From Riptortus pedestris (taxonomy: Eukaryota > Arthropoda > Insecta > Hemiptera > Alydidae): a stretch of 64,000 nucleotides of DNA. The position numbers and the translations under genes are program-made. Shown one piece after another: positions 9,785 to 21,449 of the stretch (positions are counted from its first letter, which is position 1; each line of letters begins with the position of its first letter). Location: NCBI GenBank assembly GCA_019009955.1, contig CM032228.1, positions 4,835,001 to 4,899,000 of the forward strand, in the 5' to 3' direction. The notes below the pieces were generated by a model. It had not been told where the DNA came from. It saw nothing but the letters and a program-made list of their open reading frames with translations, and made no database searches.

Positions 9785-12700
9785 ATGGCTATCAACAAGG
9801 TGAACACTCGTACAACTATTTTAGTAATACGATAGTCATAACAAACTTTTCAGTAATAATACAGAAAAATATTTGACATAGTTATATTGATATTTTTGGA
9901 AATGCGTTCATTTTATTTCTATGTCACATAAAGTATTATGTTTCATTTTTTCTTATTGTTCCAATATACATATTTGGTTGGAATCTTAGAAAATATATAA
10001 AATTTATTTTCAGAAAAAAACGTTGCAAAAAACGTAGATATAATGATTATAAGTATAAATGTAATTTCCGATTAGTTTTAATATATACTAGCTCAGATAC
10101 CCGGCTTCGCCCGGAAATTCATTTGAGGCTGAATGGTGATGGTGGATTTTTTTGGAAAGGCTTTACTTTGCACAATATTTTGACATTTACCCGTCCCAGT
10201 GTTTAGTTTAAATACCCGTCGACAGTACAGACAGAGGTTACAATTTTATATATATAGATTTTGAACGGACCTCATTTTCGTCATCTTCAAGGAATGATCA
10301 ATGCATATTTAATATGGTGACATATTTTATTTCAGGCCTCACATCATAAGTGCACCCTAAAAATAGCATATTTTTTAGGGAAATTAATGCTAATAAGGTT
10401 GTCATAAGATACTGTGATGTACCGTTGGGATAACATTGTTGGCTCATATTATTAACGTAAACTCAGTTAGTACTTATATAGCAGTAGTAGATATAACAAA
10501 ATTTGGTGTGAGACGAGAGAGAACTTTTGTTATGTTTATATTTGCGGAAAAACCAATAGGAAACGAAATATTAGCTATTTTTAATTTCAGGCTTCCCTTA
10601 TAAACACTCTCCTTGCCCATACAGCACAGTCTCAGCATGAAGGCTCACTCTAATACACATACCGAGTTTTATTTAGTTCGGTTGAGTCCTTTTGGCAAAT
10701 AATATTGTTGACTCCCGCTAAAATTTTTAGCGTATAACGCTTTTAAACTTCGGTATACGACGAAAAGTATAAAACAAAATTTTCAGTAATAATAAAATAA
10801 ACAACTTTTGACATTGTTATATTGATAGGAAACGGAATATCGCTATTTTTAATTTCAGGCCTCCCTTATAACCCCCACTCCTGTTCATCTCAGAGAATTT
10901 TTATATCTAAAGTTTTTTATTGTTCCAATATACATACAAAGTTTCATAAATTGGTTGGAATCTTAGAAAATATATAACAAACAAACAAACATACACGAAA
11001 GAAACAAAACGTTGTCATGAATGTGAAACGTAGATATAATGATTATCCTGAAATTTCGCGAAAAAAATCAATGTACAGACAGAGGTTACAATTTTATATA
11101 TATATATAGATTACAAATTTAAAATAATTTAATTTTCTGAAACGATTAATGTTAGAATGGCAGAAGGGCATATCATAAAATGAACACTTTTCTTATTCAA
11201 CATATTTATTGTTATTTATAGATATTACTTAATTAAATTTTAATTGCTAATGTTAGACGCTAATTCTAGAATAATAAACGCAACATATTGAACATAAAAC
11301 ACAACAAACTAGAAAATATAACTTCACAAACAGAATAATATTGAACCAATTCTCCAAACACAATGAAAAAGAAAAATTCACCATCATTAACTAAGCATAA
11401 TTGAAATTTTCTTCTTATTCTGGGCCCAATATTTTCATATATTCTTCATATTTGAATAGCAAGCATCACCAATAATAACATCATTCTTTATTGTTCTGGT
11501 TTGCCTACCAAGAAACATTTAGACCAATTGTGAATAAAGTTTGCGGGGAAAGGAAGGTGTTTTTATTGCTGACCCTAGCCATTAAACTATCAAGAATATA
11601 TGAAAATATTAGGCCATATGTTGATCGTTACCAAACAAGACGTTTAGCAGTTTTTTTTTTTTTGTTTTTGTAAAATAAAAGATCAAGTTCGTTAATGGCT
11701 GAAATCGGACAGGGGCCGTTACTATAGATCAGATCGAAAAAAGTATAGAATGAATCTTATTGAAAAACAAATGTACTATAAATATTGTTATATACATTTA
11801 TACTCTATCTTGAATATTAACCGAGATATTTGCATTTGCCAGTTTTCAGCCTTCACCAAACCCCTACTTCTACTTGTGTTACATAAACAATACTCTGTTA
11901 TATAATACACTACATTATTCCAAGCTTAAATACCAAATATTGTTTTCCGGGGATCTTTATTGTACCAGATAGATGCAAATATGTTCTTGTGCTAAAATTT
12001 GATTCAACTGAGATCAAAATTATTCTGATTCATTAACGTTGACCTTTATCTCACATGGTAAAACTAGAGTGGCGAGTTCGATTCCTGGGCAAAGGAAATT
12101 ATTTAGTGACGAAATTCATTAAATAACGTCCTAAAATCCCAGTCTGGCTAGAAAAGGGTGGTAATCTGTAGATAACCCGTCCCGATTAGCCTAAGTTGCA
12201 AAAAGTGGACGTTAATAAATAAATTATAATCATTATAAATTACAGTACTAGATATAGTAGTAGTTTTCAATGAAATGAATATGTTATATTCAGATATGTT
12301 TCTGTTATTGTTTTCGTTTCCGGTGTGCCGTTGGCAGACCTGTTTGTTTACATTTCAGACGCTTCCTTCCGAGAGGGGGGTGGTTTCTTATTAACATTTG
12401 TATTTATTCACCTAATATTCACGTTGGTGTTGTGTTAGCAGTATGTAGGTTTATTTATTATTAATCTTCACGAGGGAAATCTGCTTAGTTTAGGCAGCCC
12501 CTGCGTGACGAATGTTTCTTTTGCTTTTGGCACTTCTGTTATTCTTTTGCTATAGTGATTAGTGTTGGAATTTCCTCATTCTTCTTTGCTGGTTGCTGGT
12601 GATAAGTACTGTCCAGATATTTATTGGTGTGGTTTGCTTTTCTATAAATCTTCGATCCACCAGAAAGTCTAGGAATGGTATTTTTCTATCATCTTCTAAT

Positions 12701-13932
12701 TCCATTCTGAACTCAATGTTGGGGTGAATTCAGTTTGAGGGAAATACTTGCAAGCCTGTCTTCTTCTTCCGTTAAGATAATCTTCATAAGGGCTAGTGTG
12801 ACATCAAAACAATTATTTTTATTTTTTTAAAATTTTATTTTATTAAGTTACAGTCTGCATTTAAATGCATTTGATATGTACAATACAATGGTCCTACATC
12901 ACTCTCGACAGAAGCTACACCCTACAGCACAATGAGAGGAGCAGCACCTCCCTGCCTGGCAAGGAAGTCAACAGCTAAGGAGGAATGGGACTTGATAAGA
13001 AGATGGCCACTGCTATCACTGCACTTTACACTGCTATAGGAGATCTCTGGGCCATTGTCTCTTGTCGAGGGGAATATGGATGAGTGCTACTGGAAAGGGC
13101 TAGCACTTCTGGATTAGGATGATTGGATAGCCTCCTGTGGAATTTTGTGAATCTTAGGGGAATTAGACCCTTTACAAATGGGATATTATGATCTTTATGA
13201 AGTGTGTGATTTGTAATATAATATGGAGCATCTACTATGGTGCGCCGGACTTTGGTTTGGATTTAGTTTTTAAGTCTTGATGCGTCTGATGTTCAAAGGT
13301 TTTGCTATACCCCACACTTTTATTGCATATGTCCATAATGGTTTTAGAAGTAGCTTGTATATTGTTAGTTTGTTTTCGGTAAATTCCTTTTTCTTCTCAG
13401 TGTTACTTCTTTCTTCATGTCGAACGTTGCGTTCCTTTTCTCTGCTGGCAGAACTACTGCATCATTCTGCTGGTTTACCTCTTTCGGTTCACGGAGTTTC
13501 TCATTCGTCAGATATCGTTTTTTTTGGTTTTGGGTGGCGTAATACCCCATTCCCGGGTTTTCCTCGAGGTCTAAGACCGTTTCTTCCTAGCATCCAAGAA
13601 AATCTTTCTATACATCTGCAAGGGTCTTCCTCGTCTCTGCAATCATGGCACTTAACATTATTAATGAGTATTTTTTAATTGCGTTATTAAGAGCCTTCTT
13701 TTTTTTTTTGATCTTGGCCGAACTGGGAATGAAATGAAATGATTGTATATCCCTTTAGAAGTGAAAATCTCAACAACATTGATGTACTCCTTTAGCTCTT
13801 GTTCTCATGACTCGACTCGATAATAATAAATACAGACGAGAACCGTAGTAGTATAAATGGTAATGTTTGCAATGGAAGAACATTAAATAACAGATCATAT
13901 CATAATACATAAATTGTAAAAAGATCCCCTCC

Positions 13933-13975
<43 letters not shown>

Positions 13976-14858
13976 CACACACACACACACACAAATTAAC
14001 GCGCGCATAAGCGCAACAGGAATTCACATACAAACATGCAAAGAGACGGTTAATTTACTATTTCGATGTAAGTATCAAGGTTTTAATGTGAGATTTCATA
14101 TTTTTCAGGTTATCGTCCTCGCCGCTTTGGTGGCAGTTGCTAGGGCTGGAGTAGTCGGTGCACCTGCAGTATACGCCCCAGGAGCACCTCTCGCCAGTGC
14201 ATATGCTGCACCATATGCTGCATCCTATGCTGCTCCCCTAGCTAGGGCATATGCTGCACCTCTTGCTGCTCCCCTTGCTGCTAGGGCATATGCTGCACCA
14301 CTCGCTGCCAGGTATCCTGCTCCTCTCGCCGTTGCTGCCCCCGTCGCCCGCTATGCTGCTCCAGTAGCTGTTGCTCATGCTGCTCCAGTAGCTCATGCTG
14401 CCGTCGATGAGTACGACCCACACCCACAGTACAGCTACGCCTATGACATCCAGGACGCTCTTACCGGAGACTCCAAGAGCCAGCACGAAACCCGTGACGG
14501 AGATGTTGTCCAGGGAAGCTACTCCCTCATCGAACCCGATGGTTCCAGGAGGACCGTAGACTACACCGCTGACCCAGTCAACGGATTCAACGCCGTCGTC
14601 CACAAGGAAGCTGGAGTCCACGCTGCACCAGCCGTTGCTGCTGCTCCAGTTGCTGTAGCTCATGCTGCTCCCCTTGCTGTAGCCCACGCCCCCATTGCAA
14701 GGTACGCTGCACCAGCTCTTGCTGCACCCATTGCAAGGTATGCTGCACCAGCTCTTGCTGCACCCATTGCAAGGTATGCTGCACCTCTTGCAAGGTACGC
14801 CCCAGCCATCGCCCATGCTCCACTCGCATACTCCGCCGGGCATGCTATCCTTCATTAG
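9785..14858 (+). CDS. RR-2 cuticular protein, gene 2 (two exons, 4.3-kb intron)
   Basis: Exon 1 is 9785-9799 (MAINK) and exon 2 is 14109-14858 after TTTTTCAG. The 254-residue product has a signal peptide ([18 protein letters not shown]), an RR-2 chitin-binding core flanked by Ala/Pro/Tyr repeats, and the tail SAGHAILH. It is predicted to be secreted into cuticle. The 4.3-kb intron contrasts with 0.16-0.5 kb in the sister genes. Its first 250 bp and last 50 bp match the intron of gene 1, so about 4 kb was gained between about 10050 and 14045. Diagnostic residues are RTVDYTADP (Asp), QHETRDG (Thr, Ser elsewhere) and ARYPAP (Pro, Ala elsewhere). Pairing exon 1 with exon 2 over this distance is inferred from the intron ends. 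I see no other exon 1 between them except the garbled copy near 10620. Confidence 0.85.
10088..10258 (-). mobile_element. Helitron-like element, internally deleted (reverse)
   Basis: CTAG lies at 10088-10091, then ATACCCGGCTTCGCCCGG (hairpin), then a direct join to the 5' end (GTACAGACAGAGGTTACAAT) and a TA tract. It lies inside the intron of gene 2. Confidence 0.5.
10259..11112. other. Interleaved chimera of two neighbouring sequences
   Basis: This stretch alternates, in collinear order, between pieces of the gene 2 promoter/intron block (9479-10075) and pieces of the Helitron-like copy (about 8990-9478). It starts with GAACGGACCTC...GGAATGATCAAT (promoter block), includes GGTGTGAGACGAGAGAGAAC followed by Helitron text (TTTTGTTATG), and resumes promoter text at AAACACTCTCCTTGCCCATA. 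It ends with CGTAGATATAATGATTAT joined to CTGAAATTTCGCG. Exon 1 is spoilt (CAGCATGAAGGC). A consensus of two misaligned reads or haplotypes is the likeliest cause. Confidence 0.75.
11640..12035 (-). mobile_element. TIR-element fragment (reverse) and an older repeat
   Basis: About 11640-11850 is a reverse partial copy of the TIR-family body (AAAGATCAAGTTCGTTAATG ... CTTGAATATTAACCGAGATATTTGCAT). About 11900-12030 (AATACCAAATATTGTTTTC ...) matches, in reverse, sequence near 21255-21375 and 57870-57970. All are non-coding. From 11112 to 11640 I see only AT-rich sequence. Confidence 0.5.
12036..12232 (+). mobile_element. tRNA-derived SINE, 5' truncated
   Basis: It matches the SINE at 50230-50455: TTGACCTTTATCTCACATGG, GGCGAGTTCGATTCCTGGGC (B-box region), AATTATTTAGTGACGAAATT and GATAACCCGTCCC. 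It ends in (TAAA)n-like sequence. The 5' A-box part is missing. Confidence 0.7.
12473..12511 (-). repeat. Solo TIR of the MITE family
   Basis: GAGGGAAATCTGCTTAGTTT followed by AGGCAGCCCCTGCGTGACGA is the right-hand TIR seen at 47735-47774. The rest of an element is not recognisable beside it. Confidence 0.55.
12560..12790 (-). pseudogene. Penelope-like RT fragment
   Basis: The - strand reads roughly [20 protein letters not shown], the same motif as FTMELEVEGRLHFLDGLVER in the Penelope-like element at 38.6-39.8 kb. It is short, truncated and inside the intron of gene 2. The next stretch (about 12915-13050, -) contains [20 protein letters not shown], which may be a scrap of another retroelement; I am unsure of it. 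Confidence 0.5.
13350..13640 (-). pseudogene. Penelope-like N-terminal fragment
   Basis: The - strand has a 61-codon ORF (13365-13550) with [17 protein letters not shown], which resembles the conserved lead-in to the RT of Penelope-like elements (VVLPADKGNATV type). There is no catalytic region. It is probably part of the same broken insertion as 12560-12790. Confidence 0.45.
13934..13993. repeat. (CA)n microsatellite
   Basis: About 60 bp of CA repeats with one interruption, inside the intron of gene 2. Confidence 0.95.
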
Positions 14859-15595
14859 ATATAAGTAAATATTTTTTTTACCATGTAAATATAAACTTAA
14901 AATCTTAAACTTGTTTTTTATTTATTTATTCTTGTCAAAATCCCTCTAATTTCAACTCTTTGGTCGGTATACTTTTCTAATCTGTACCTTCCATACAGTT
15001 CTTACATGTCGTTTCTGATTTCTTTCACAGAAATATAATTCTGAATATAATTCATTAGCTGTTATCTTCAGACAACAAATTGCAAAACATGAAAACTTCG
15101 GAGACATTAGAGACATAAATTCCTAAAATTTAAATCTTAGGTGGCTTTTTTACAAACATTTTTCTAATCTATACCGTTTCTAATTCGCTTTTATAAGTTT
15201 CATATTTTTGACTTCCGAATTACAGCGCAGGGTTCTACGAAAATTTACTAACTGAATTGAGGATTATTTTTTGTATGAATGAAGGGAGTGAATATTTTTA
15301 ACATGCGTTATTTTATCCTTTACTTTGCCGTCAAAACAAATAATATTCAATATCATTCATAATATTGGTTTTATGAAAAAAATGTATAGAACGAATTGTG
15401 TATAGTAATTATTTCCGGTACTAAAACCGGATTTATGAAAACCAACTCTTACATTTAACTTCTGACCACTAAAAAAATTGTGTTTCATGAGATTATCTCT
15501 ATAGAATTGTGAAATTTTAGAAATATTTATTTTGGGTATGAATTTTGTCAATATGCGCTTTATATTATGACTATCTTCCATTAACAAGAATGAGT
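14859..15595. other. 3' flank of gene 2, shared with gene 5
   Basis: This stretch is the reverse-oriented match of 42285-43028 beside gene 5. Shared pieces include TACTAAAACCGGATTTATGA, CTCTATAGAATTGTGAAATT and AACATGAAAACTTCGGAGAC-like sequence. The duplication that links genes 2 and 5 therefore extends at least 0.7 kb past the stop codon. A 76-codon ORF on - (15357-15587) has only a partial counterpart there and is probably not a gene. Confidence 0.6.
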
Positions 15596-15616
15596 GCTAA
15601 ATATAAATACGGAATC

Positions 15617-17228
15617 ACGTTAAATACATTTCAGTATGTATGTTTCCGGCGATCAATATGGAGATGGAATCCTCGCCTCTGGGTAACCATACAGTGAAAA
15701 ATTTGTCACTTCTTGTCAGAACTTTGAATGGACCTTCATAAGTTGGTTGAAGAGGTTTCCTGACGGCGTCTTGACGAATGAAGACGTGAGATGAAGTCAT
15801 GAGCTCAAGGTGATAAAAATTGTTTTCTTACAATGGCGACAAAATTGAACGGGTCGAATTGTTCTGACGTGTTCTTGAAGTTGGGTGAGTAATGTAGGTA
15901 TGTCATTTGACTTCGAAGGAATCAACAGGAAGTGTGATTGGTTCACCGAAGACAAGATGTGCAGGTGAAACTCCTACTTCGGGTATTATGATTGAATGAA
16001 GTCCCAGGAGAATAGTTGGATGTTTCGGTACCCAGTCCATTGTAAGTTGAGCCTTGAGAGCTGATTTCAAGGAGCGATGCCACCTTTCAATAGCTCCATT
16101 GGCAGCAGGATGGTAAGCTGTGGTCATTATGTGGTGAATGTCAAGCAAGGAAGACAAGGATGAAAATAATTGACAGTCGAATTTTCGGCCTCTGTCGGTC
16201 GTGATGAAGCAAGGAACGCCGAAGCGGGATATCCATGAATGAAGAATGGCAGACGCGATCTCTTCTGGGGTTATGCATGAGATTGGGATCGCTTCAGTCC
16301 ATCTTGAAAATCTGTCGATGATGGTTAGAAGGTAACGATATCCTTTTGAAGGAGACAAAGGTCCGACTATGTCAATATTTAAGTAAGAGAATCGATTTGG
16401 ACCAGGTGTGTAGGAATCGATTTCACTAGAAGTATGACGCCAGGTTTTACATCGTTGACAAGGTATACAAGTCTTGACCCACAGTGTCACATCACGTTTT
16501 AGTGAAGTAGCTTCACTGACGCTGACATTCCAGGATGAGATACATTATGAATAGAGTCAAAAAGAGGTCTTCGGTAAGTTTGAGGGATGAAGGGTCGAAG
16601 CTTGCCTGTCGAGGAATCACACAGCAGCTGCAGACCATTGTCCAGAGTTATCGTTTGAAAACTGAATGATAACGAATTCTCTGATGTGTTCGAGTTCGTT
16701 GCATTTTTCTTGAGCTCGAGCAATGTCTGTAAGCGATACTGTTGATGACACCACAATTTCTGTAATCCTAGAACAAGCATCTGCAGAATGCTTTTGGTTT
16801 CCAGGAATGTATCGGATGGCAGTGGTAAATTGGCCAATGTAATCAAGACGTCTGAGTAGTCTAGGAGTTGCTTTCTCAGGACGTTGTTCAAAGGTGTAGG
16901 TGAGAGGTTTGTAGTCCGTTAGAATGGTGAAATGGCGACCTTCGAGGTAATGCTTGATGTATTTGACTGCTTCATATGCGGCAAAAAGTTTACGGTCTTA
17001 AGTGCTATAATTTTGTTGAGTTTTAGATAGGACTTTAGAGAAGAAACCTATAGGTTCAGGTATATACCTGAGGAAATATTTCCTCCCATCTGGTTAACAG
17101 AAGCACCAATCGCGAAATTTGAAGCATCCGTCGTGAGAATGAGTGAGAGATTACTGGAAGGATGGAAGAGAAGGGTAGCATTAGCTAAATCAGTTTTCAA
17201 TTTTGTGAAGGAATTTTTGGCAGTGTTA
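15617..17228 (-). mobile_element. Ty3/gypsy element 2, 5' truncated pol remnant
   Basis: On - it starts inside RNase H (ILTTDASNFAIGASV near 17130; EGRHFTILTDYKPL near 16930). It continues through the HHCC zinc part of integrase (HNVSHPGMS ... CIPCQRC) and the integrase core, to the tail VFIRQDAVRKPLQPTYEGPF (15800 down). There are stops near 17000 and 16890 and a frameshift at about 16495. Gag, protease, RT and both LTRs are missing. The left end abuts the gene 2/5 shared flank. The element is inactive. Confidence 0.8.
15903..16490 (-). pseudogene. Gypsy integrase core (element 2)
   Basis: A 195-codon open stretch. The DDE triad is visible: Asp in [10 protein letters not shown], Asp in [10 protein letters not shown] and Glu in NGAIERWHR. 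It would have inserted retroelement cDNA. It lacks its N-terminal zinc domain in frame (that lies at 16499-16891 in another frame) and belongs to a truncated element, so it is a remnant. Confidence 0.75.
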
Positions 17229-17578
17229 AGTCATTGCGCTTGAATAAACTTAACCTTTAACTTAAACATTTATATTTATAAAAATAAATAAATAAACACG
17301 TTAAAGTGCATCGTGGCCTTTAGTCATTTTTAATAACCTCGCCCAGGATGATATGTTGAATTATAAAATGTGTCTCACTCTTTTAGGTCGTGCCTGTGGT
17401 TAAGAGTCCTGCGGCCACTGTAACAATTTCACTCCCGATCACTAATATTTATTAAAGTGGGTACAGTTTTTTAAATGTTTTAAGGAAGAGGCCCTGACGA
17501 CATGCACATAGTTTGAATGGTAACCAAGCACTGAGATTTATATTAATTAAACATATACTTTTAAAATAACCGCTACAG
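17229..17578 (-). repeat. Possible 3' LTR region of gypsy element 1
   Basis: Read on -, the pol tail is followed by a purine tract (AGGAGGGGAAT) and then TGTAGCGGTTATTTTAAAAG, which looks like a polypurine tract plus LTR start. The LTR end is unclear; TTACA near 17418 is one candidate. I found no matching 5' LTR near 20.6 kb, so this is inference. Confidence 0.35.
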
Positions 17579-17855
17579 GATTCCCCTCCTAGATGACGGA
17601 GTCAGGAAACCATACTCTTTTCACTGTTCGTCAGGATTGGGTCCTGCAGGGCTCTTGGGGTGCATGGTCTGTGGCTGGTGCCTTCGGGTAGGAGGGTAAG
17701 GTGTGATGTTGGAGTGTTCTCCAGTGGTTTTTCAGAAGGTAGGAAAGCTAGTTTTAGCCGGTCAATTGATATGGTCGCGTCGTGGCCTGGGAGTTGCACT
17801 ACGAAGAACTTGTCACCTCACTGAAGAACTCTGTGTGGTCCGGAGTAAGGGGCTG

Positions 17856-18299
17856 TCAACAGACGTTGGGCAAAGTCTTCTCTGACGAATACATGCGAGC
17901 AGGTCTGTAACTGGTGCTCTCCCTATACTCGGCTGGTCGGAGTTTTTGAAGATCCTCTTTCAGTTCCTGCAGGAGAATGTGTGGATCGTCCATAAATTTG
18001 TGATCCTCTAAGAACTCGCCTGGCAGACGAATAGGGCAACCGTACACTGCTTCAGCAATGCTCGACGAGGTATCGTCTCGCAGGCTGGCTCTGAGTCCAA
18101 GGAGGACGGTAGGTGATACGCGAGTCCATTTGGTCAAGTGTGCTGTAATGGCTGCTTTAAGGGTTCGGTGCCACCGTTCGTTGCAGCCGTTGGCTTGGGG
18201 ATGATATGCAGTTGTTCGACCTTTTTCTATTCCCAAAAGCAAATTCAGTTCATGGAAAAGTTGAGATTCATATTGCCTGCCTGATTCTTGAGGGGACAC
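17856..18299 (-). pseudogene. Gypsy integrase C-terminal half (element 1)
   Basis: The 147-codon stretch has the third catalytic residue in NGCNERWHRTLK and the typical PTVLLGLRASLRDD and YGCPIRLPGEF motifs. The first Asp lies in the preceding frame (LDLIGPLPP near 18410) and the second is garbled. Confidence 0.7.
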
Positions 18300-18741
18300 C
18301 CCCTCAGTTGAATGCGACAGACCCTGTATCAGTCGTGTTGTCAGGGAATGGAATTGCTTCAGCCCATCTGGTCTGACGGTCTATCATCGTGATTCGTCGG
18401 AAGGTGGTAGTGGACCAATCAGGTCCAAGTGGACATGCTGAAAGCGAGTGGCAGCCGGGAATTTCCCTGGGGGGTGCGACGTATGCCGATGAATTTTAGC
18501 TTTCTGACATGTAATGCAGCACCTAGCCCATTCAGCATCATTCCAGTCTATTTTGCTTTTGTACTTCCGTTTAGGTGCTGGACAAAGGTCATAGAGGGCT
18601 TTTTGCGTTGTAGCTGAGTTAGGTAAGGATCTTCTATAGAAGTTAACAATTCCTAAAAGGCGTCTAAGTTGGTCGGCTGTTTCAGGAAGAGGATAGCCTT
18701 GAATTGTTTTTACTTGTTCGGGTAGTGGAAATATTCCGATC

Positions 18742-19392
18742 TTATTTATGCGGTAACCCAATCAGGCGGTAACCGAATGAAATTTCAGGGACAGCGAACT
18801 CAAAGTTTGCAAAGTTGATGCAAAGACCGTGTTGGGGGAGACAATCGAAAACTAAACGAATGTGTGTCTCGTGTTCCTCTACTGATAAAATTAATATTTT
18901 TAGATAGGAATATGCGTATGGGTGGTCTCGCAGAGCTTGGTGAATGAAGCGTTGAAAAGTTCGGCCTGCGTTCTTTAATCCGAATGGCATACGCACAAAC
19001 TCAAATAAACCAAAGGGAGTAATAACAGCAGTCTTGGGTACGTCTTCAGGATGAACAGGGATGTGGTGGTAGGCTTTGACAAGATCTATTTTAGAAAATA
19101 TTGTCTTACTTTCAAGCAGTGCATTGAAGCCTTGAACATTAGGTATCAGATACTTATCTGGAATAGTTATGTGATTGAGGGCACGGTAGTCACCGCATTG
19201 GCGCCAGGAGCCGTCTTTCTTCGGAACCATGTGCAGTGGGCTAGACCAAGGGCTCTTTGATGGTCTGCATATACCTAAATCGATCATTTTCTGAAACTCT
19301 AACTTAGCCTGAGAAGGCTTGTCTGGGGCTAGGCGCCGTGCTTTAGAGATAACGGGCGACCCCTTTAGTGCTGATTGTATGAAAGAAATCAA
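18742..19392 (-). pseudogene. Gypsy reverse transcriptase, catalytic box lost (element 1)
   Basis: 216 codons cover most RT blocks: KKDGSWRQCGDYRALN, IFSKIDLVKAYHHIPV (first catalytic Asp kept) and GLFEFVRMPFGLKNAGRTFQ. The YLDD position reads YLKI, so both active-site Asp residues are gone and the enzyme would be dead even if translated. RT-upstream text continues in another frame at 19343-19567. Confidence 0.8.
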
Positions 19393-19572
19393 TGTCTGGT
19401 GTTTTATGACCAGGCATTTCTTTTAATAAATCGGGATACTGATGAAATATTTGCCAGTATTTGTAATTTGGGTCAACAAGATGGACATCAGAGGATACTG
19501 ACTGTGAGGGTGTTGAGCCATGTTGAAACAGGAATGATTTGGCGTCAATTAACTTACTATTTTTCATATCAA

Positions 19573-19803
19573 CTAAAAGGTTGAATTATGATAAGAAGTC
19601 TGCTCCAATAATTGGTTGTTGGACGGGGGCATAATAAAGGGCCAACAAAATGACCTGCGAAGACCTAGGTCTAGTTGTAAAAGTTGTTCACCATATGTGG
19701 CGATGCTTGATCCATTAGCTGCAAAAAGTATTCTACTGGATGGTTTTGGTTTTGGTTTGCCACGTGGAGGTGTAACAGAAATGTCCGCTCCGGAGTCAAT
19801 CAA
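19573..19803 (-). pseudogene. Gypsy protease (element 1)
   Basis: It starts MIDSGADISV, the DSGA active-site motif of retropepsins. The fragment is 76 codons, and a frameshift separates it from RT. Confidence 0.65.
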
Positions 19804-19959
19804 AAAATTTAGTGTTGGTTAAGCGACCATAAAGAAAAAGACGGCGTGGTTGTAATTTTGCGCTGTCTCCTGCCGTATCGAGACAGTGCCTAACTAGTTT
19901 TCCGAATTCCTAGATGGGGTGGAAAGGTACTTCATGGTAGAATACACTTTTTGGCATTT

Positions 19960-20550
19960 TTACCAAAATTCTACCAGCATCCTTGATCTGGAGCGCAAAG
20001 AGAAAATTTGATTAGTCAGCTCGGATATTTGTGACTCCAACCGAGATAACCTATCGGGTTGTGTGCTAGTTGATGGCTGGCCTTCTACAGAGTGAATATG
20101 TTGGGAGTGAATGGGGGAATACTCCATTATTTTGTCGGCCATAATGGCTGGTTTGTCCAGTGAATCGGAGCTAGATGCTAATATTGAGCTGATCTGAGGA
20201 GGGAGACGTTTCAAAAATAGTGATTTTAAAAAATCGTCCTGAACATGTGGACCGGCGAGGGAACGCATTTCCCTCAGGAATTGAGAAGGCTTGTTTGAAC
20301 CCAGTTCTAGTTCGTCAACAAGTTTTGTAAATTTTCGGCTCCCTGTTTCCTCGAACTCCGATATCATACGGTTACAAAGGTCTTGATAAGGAGTTTGGCT
20401 AAGAGGTTTTTCCAGAAATTCGGAAATTAATTCCGCTACATTGGTGTCGAGATTGCCTAACACATGATAGTATTTAGTAGGTTCTTGTGTGATACCGTGA
20501 AGAATTGAGCGTCGACCTGACGTGGCCAAACTCGGACGTTCTTCCGCCAA
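19960..20550 (-). pseudogene. Gypsy Gag fragment (element 1)
   Basis: 196 codons of capsid-like, helix-rich sequence (ELISEFLEKPLSQTPYQDLC; KPSQFLREMRSLAG; LKSLFLKRLPPQISSILA), typical of insect gypsy Gag. No CCHC knuckle is seen before the frame breaks. Its start is truncated or shifted. Confidence 0.65.
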
Positions 20551-21449
20551 AAGGGTGGGATTTTCAGCGCCACTTTTGAGAGTTGGAGGTCGGGATCGGG
20601 GCTACTGATTTTCATATGCGCTAGACATTTTCAGACCACGTCGATGGTCTCCACTATATCGCGAGATAGTGAGAAAGATACGAAATGGGTTTGATGAGAT
20701 TTATTGTGTACAGAACATGACGGAATGAAAACAAGAACAAGGTTACGAAAAAGAGTTAACAAAGTTAATAATTAATAACATATGATTTTTAGAAAAACAC
20801 ATTAATAAATAAATAAATGTAGACAGGCGGTGAGGACGGCCACATAAACATAGGAAGGAAAAAAAGAATTGGAAACAGAGGAGAACTGAAGGATACAACA
20901 AAAATTATAAATGGTGTTCTCGAAGTCTAAAGTATTTCAATTTGGTTACATATTAAATAGCCATGGAATAGTAAATAAGTAATTAACTGACGAGAAAAAT
21001 TAGCATTGCTCAATACAAAACAACAAAGGCTCAAATGTTAGTAATATAAACCACACAGTAAACGAGGCTTCTGAATTCTTCTAAAACCTATATGATAGCC
21101 ATTAGGAAAACCAACTTTAGGAAGCGAGGAAGTTGATAATGTCTCCTTAATCATGGTCGAAGAGCTCAAAAATTCTTTAAGCAATCTCAAGAAAAATGGC
21201 TGAAAACTGTGTACTATATCTTACTAGATAGCATATAATGAATCAGAATAAATTGTATCTCAATCAATCAAATTTTATTAGTCCAAGAATTAAAGCGGGG
21301 GGTGTCACAAGAACATATTTGCATGTATCTCGTATAATAAAGGTCTCAGGTAAACAATGTTTGGTATTTAAGCTTCGAATATTGTGGATTATTATGTAAC
21401 AGACTATTGTTTACGTAATACAACTAGAAGTGGGAGTTTACTGAAGGCT

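Larger units (their letters stand above)
17579..20620 (-). mobile_element. Ty3/gypsy element 1, decayed and internally deleted
   Basis: The order on - is gag (20550-19960), protease (19803-19573), RT (19567-18742), connection region (18761-18384), integrase (18299-17856) and tail (17799-17602). The order PR-RT-IN is Ty3/gypsy. There are frameshifts between all parts. Near 18530 the connection text (KSKIDWNDA) jumps directly to integrase zinc text (EWARCCITCQKAK), so RNase H is deleted. The YxDD box is lost. It has no env-like ORF. The interval 20621-20965 upstream holds nothing I recognise. Confidence 0.8.

Noticed and set aside
13770..14033. ORF rich in Cys-Val repeats
   Set aside because: It is a translation of the (CA)n microsatellite.
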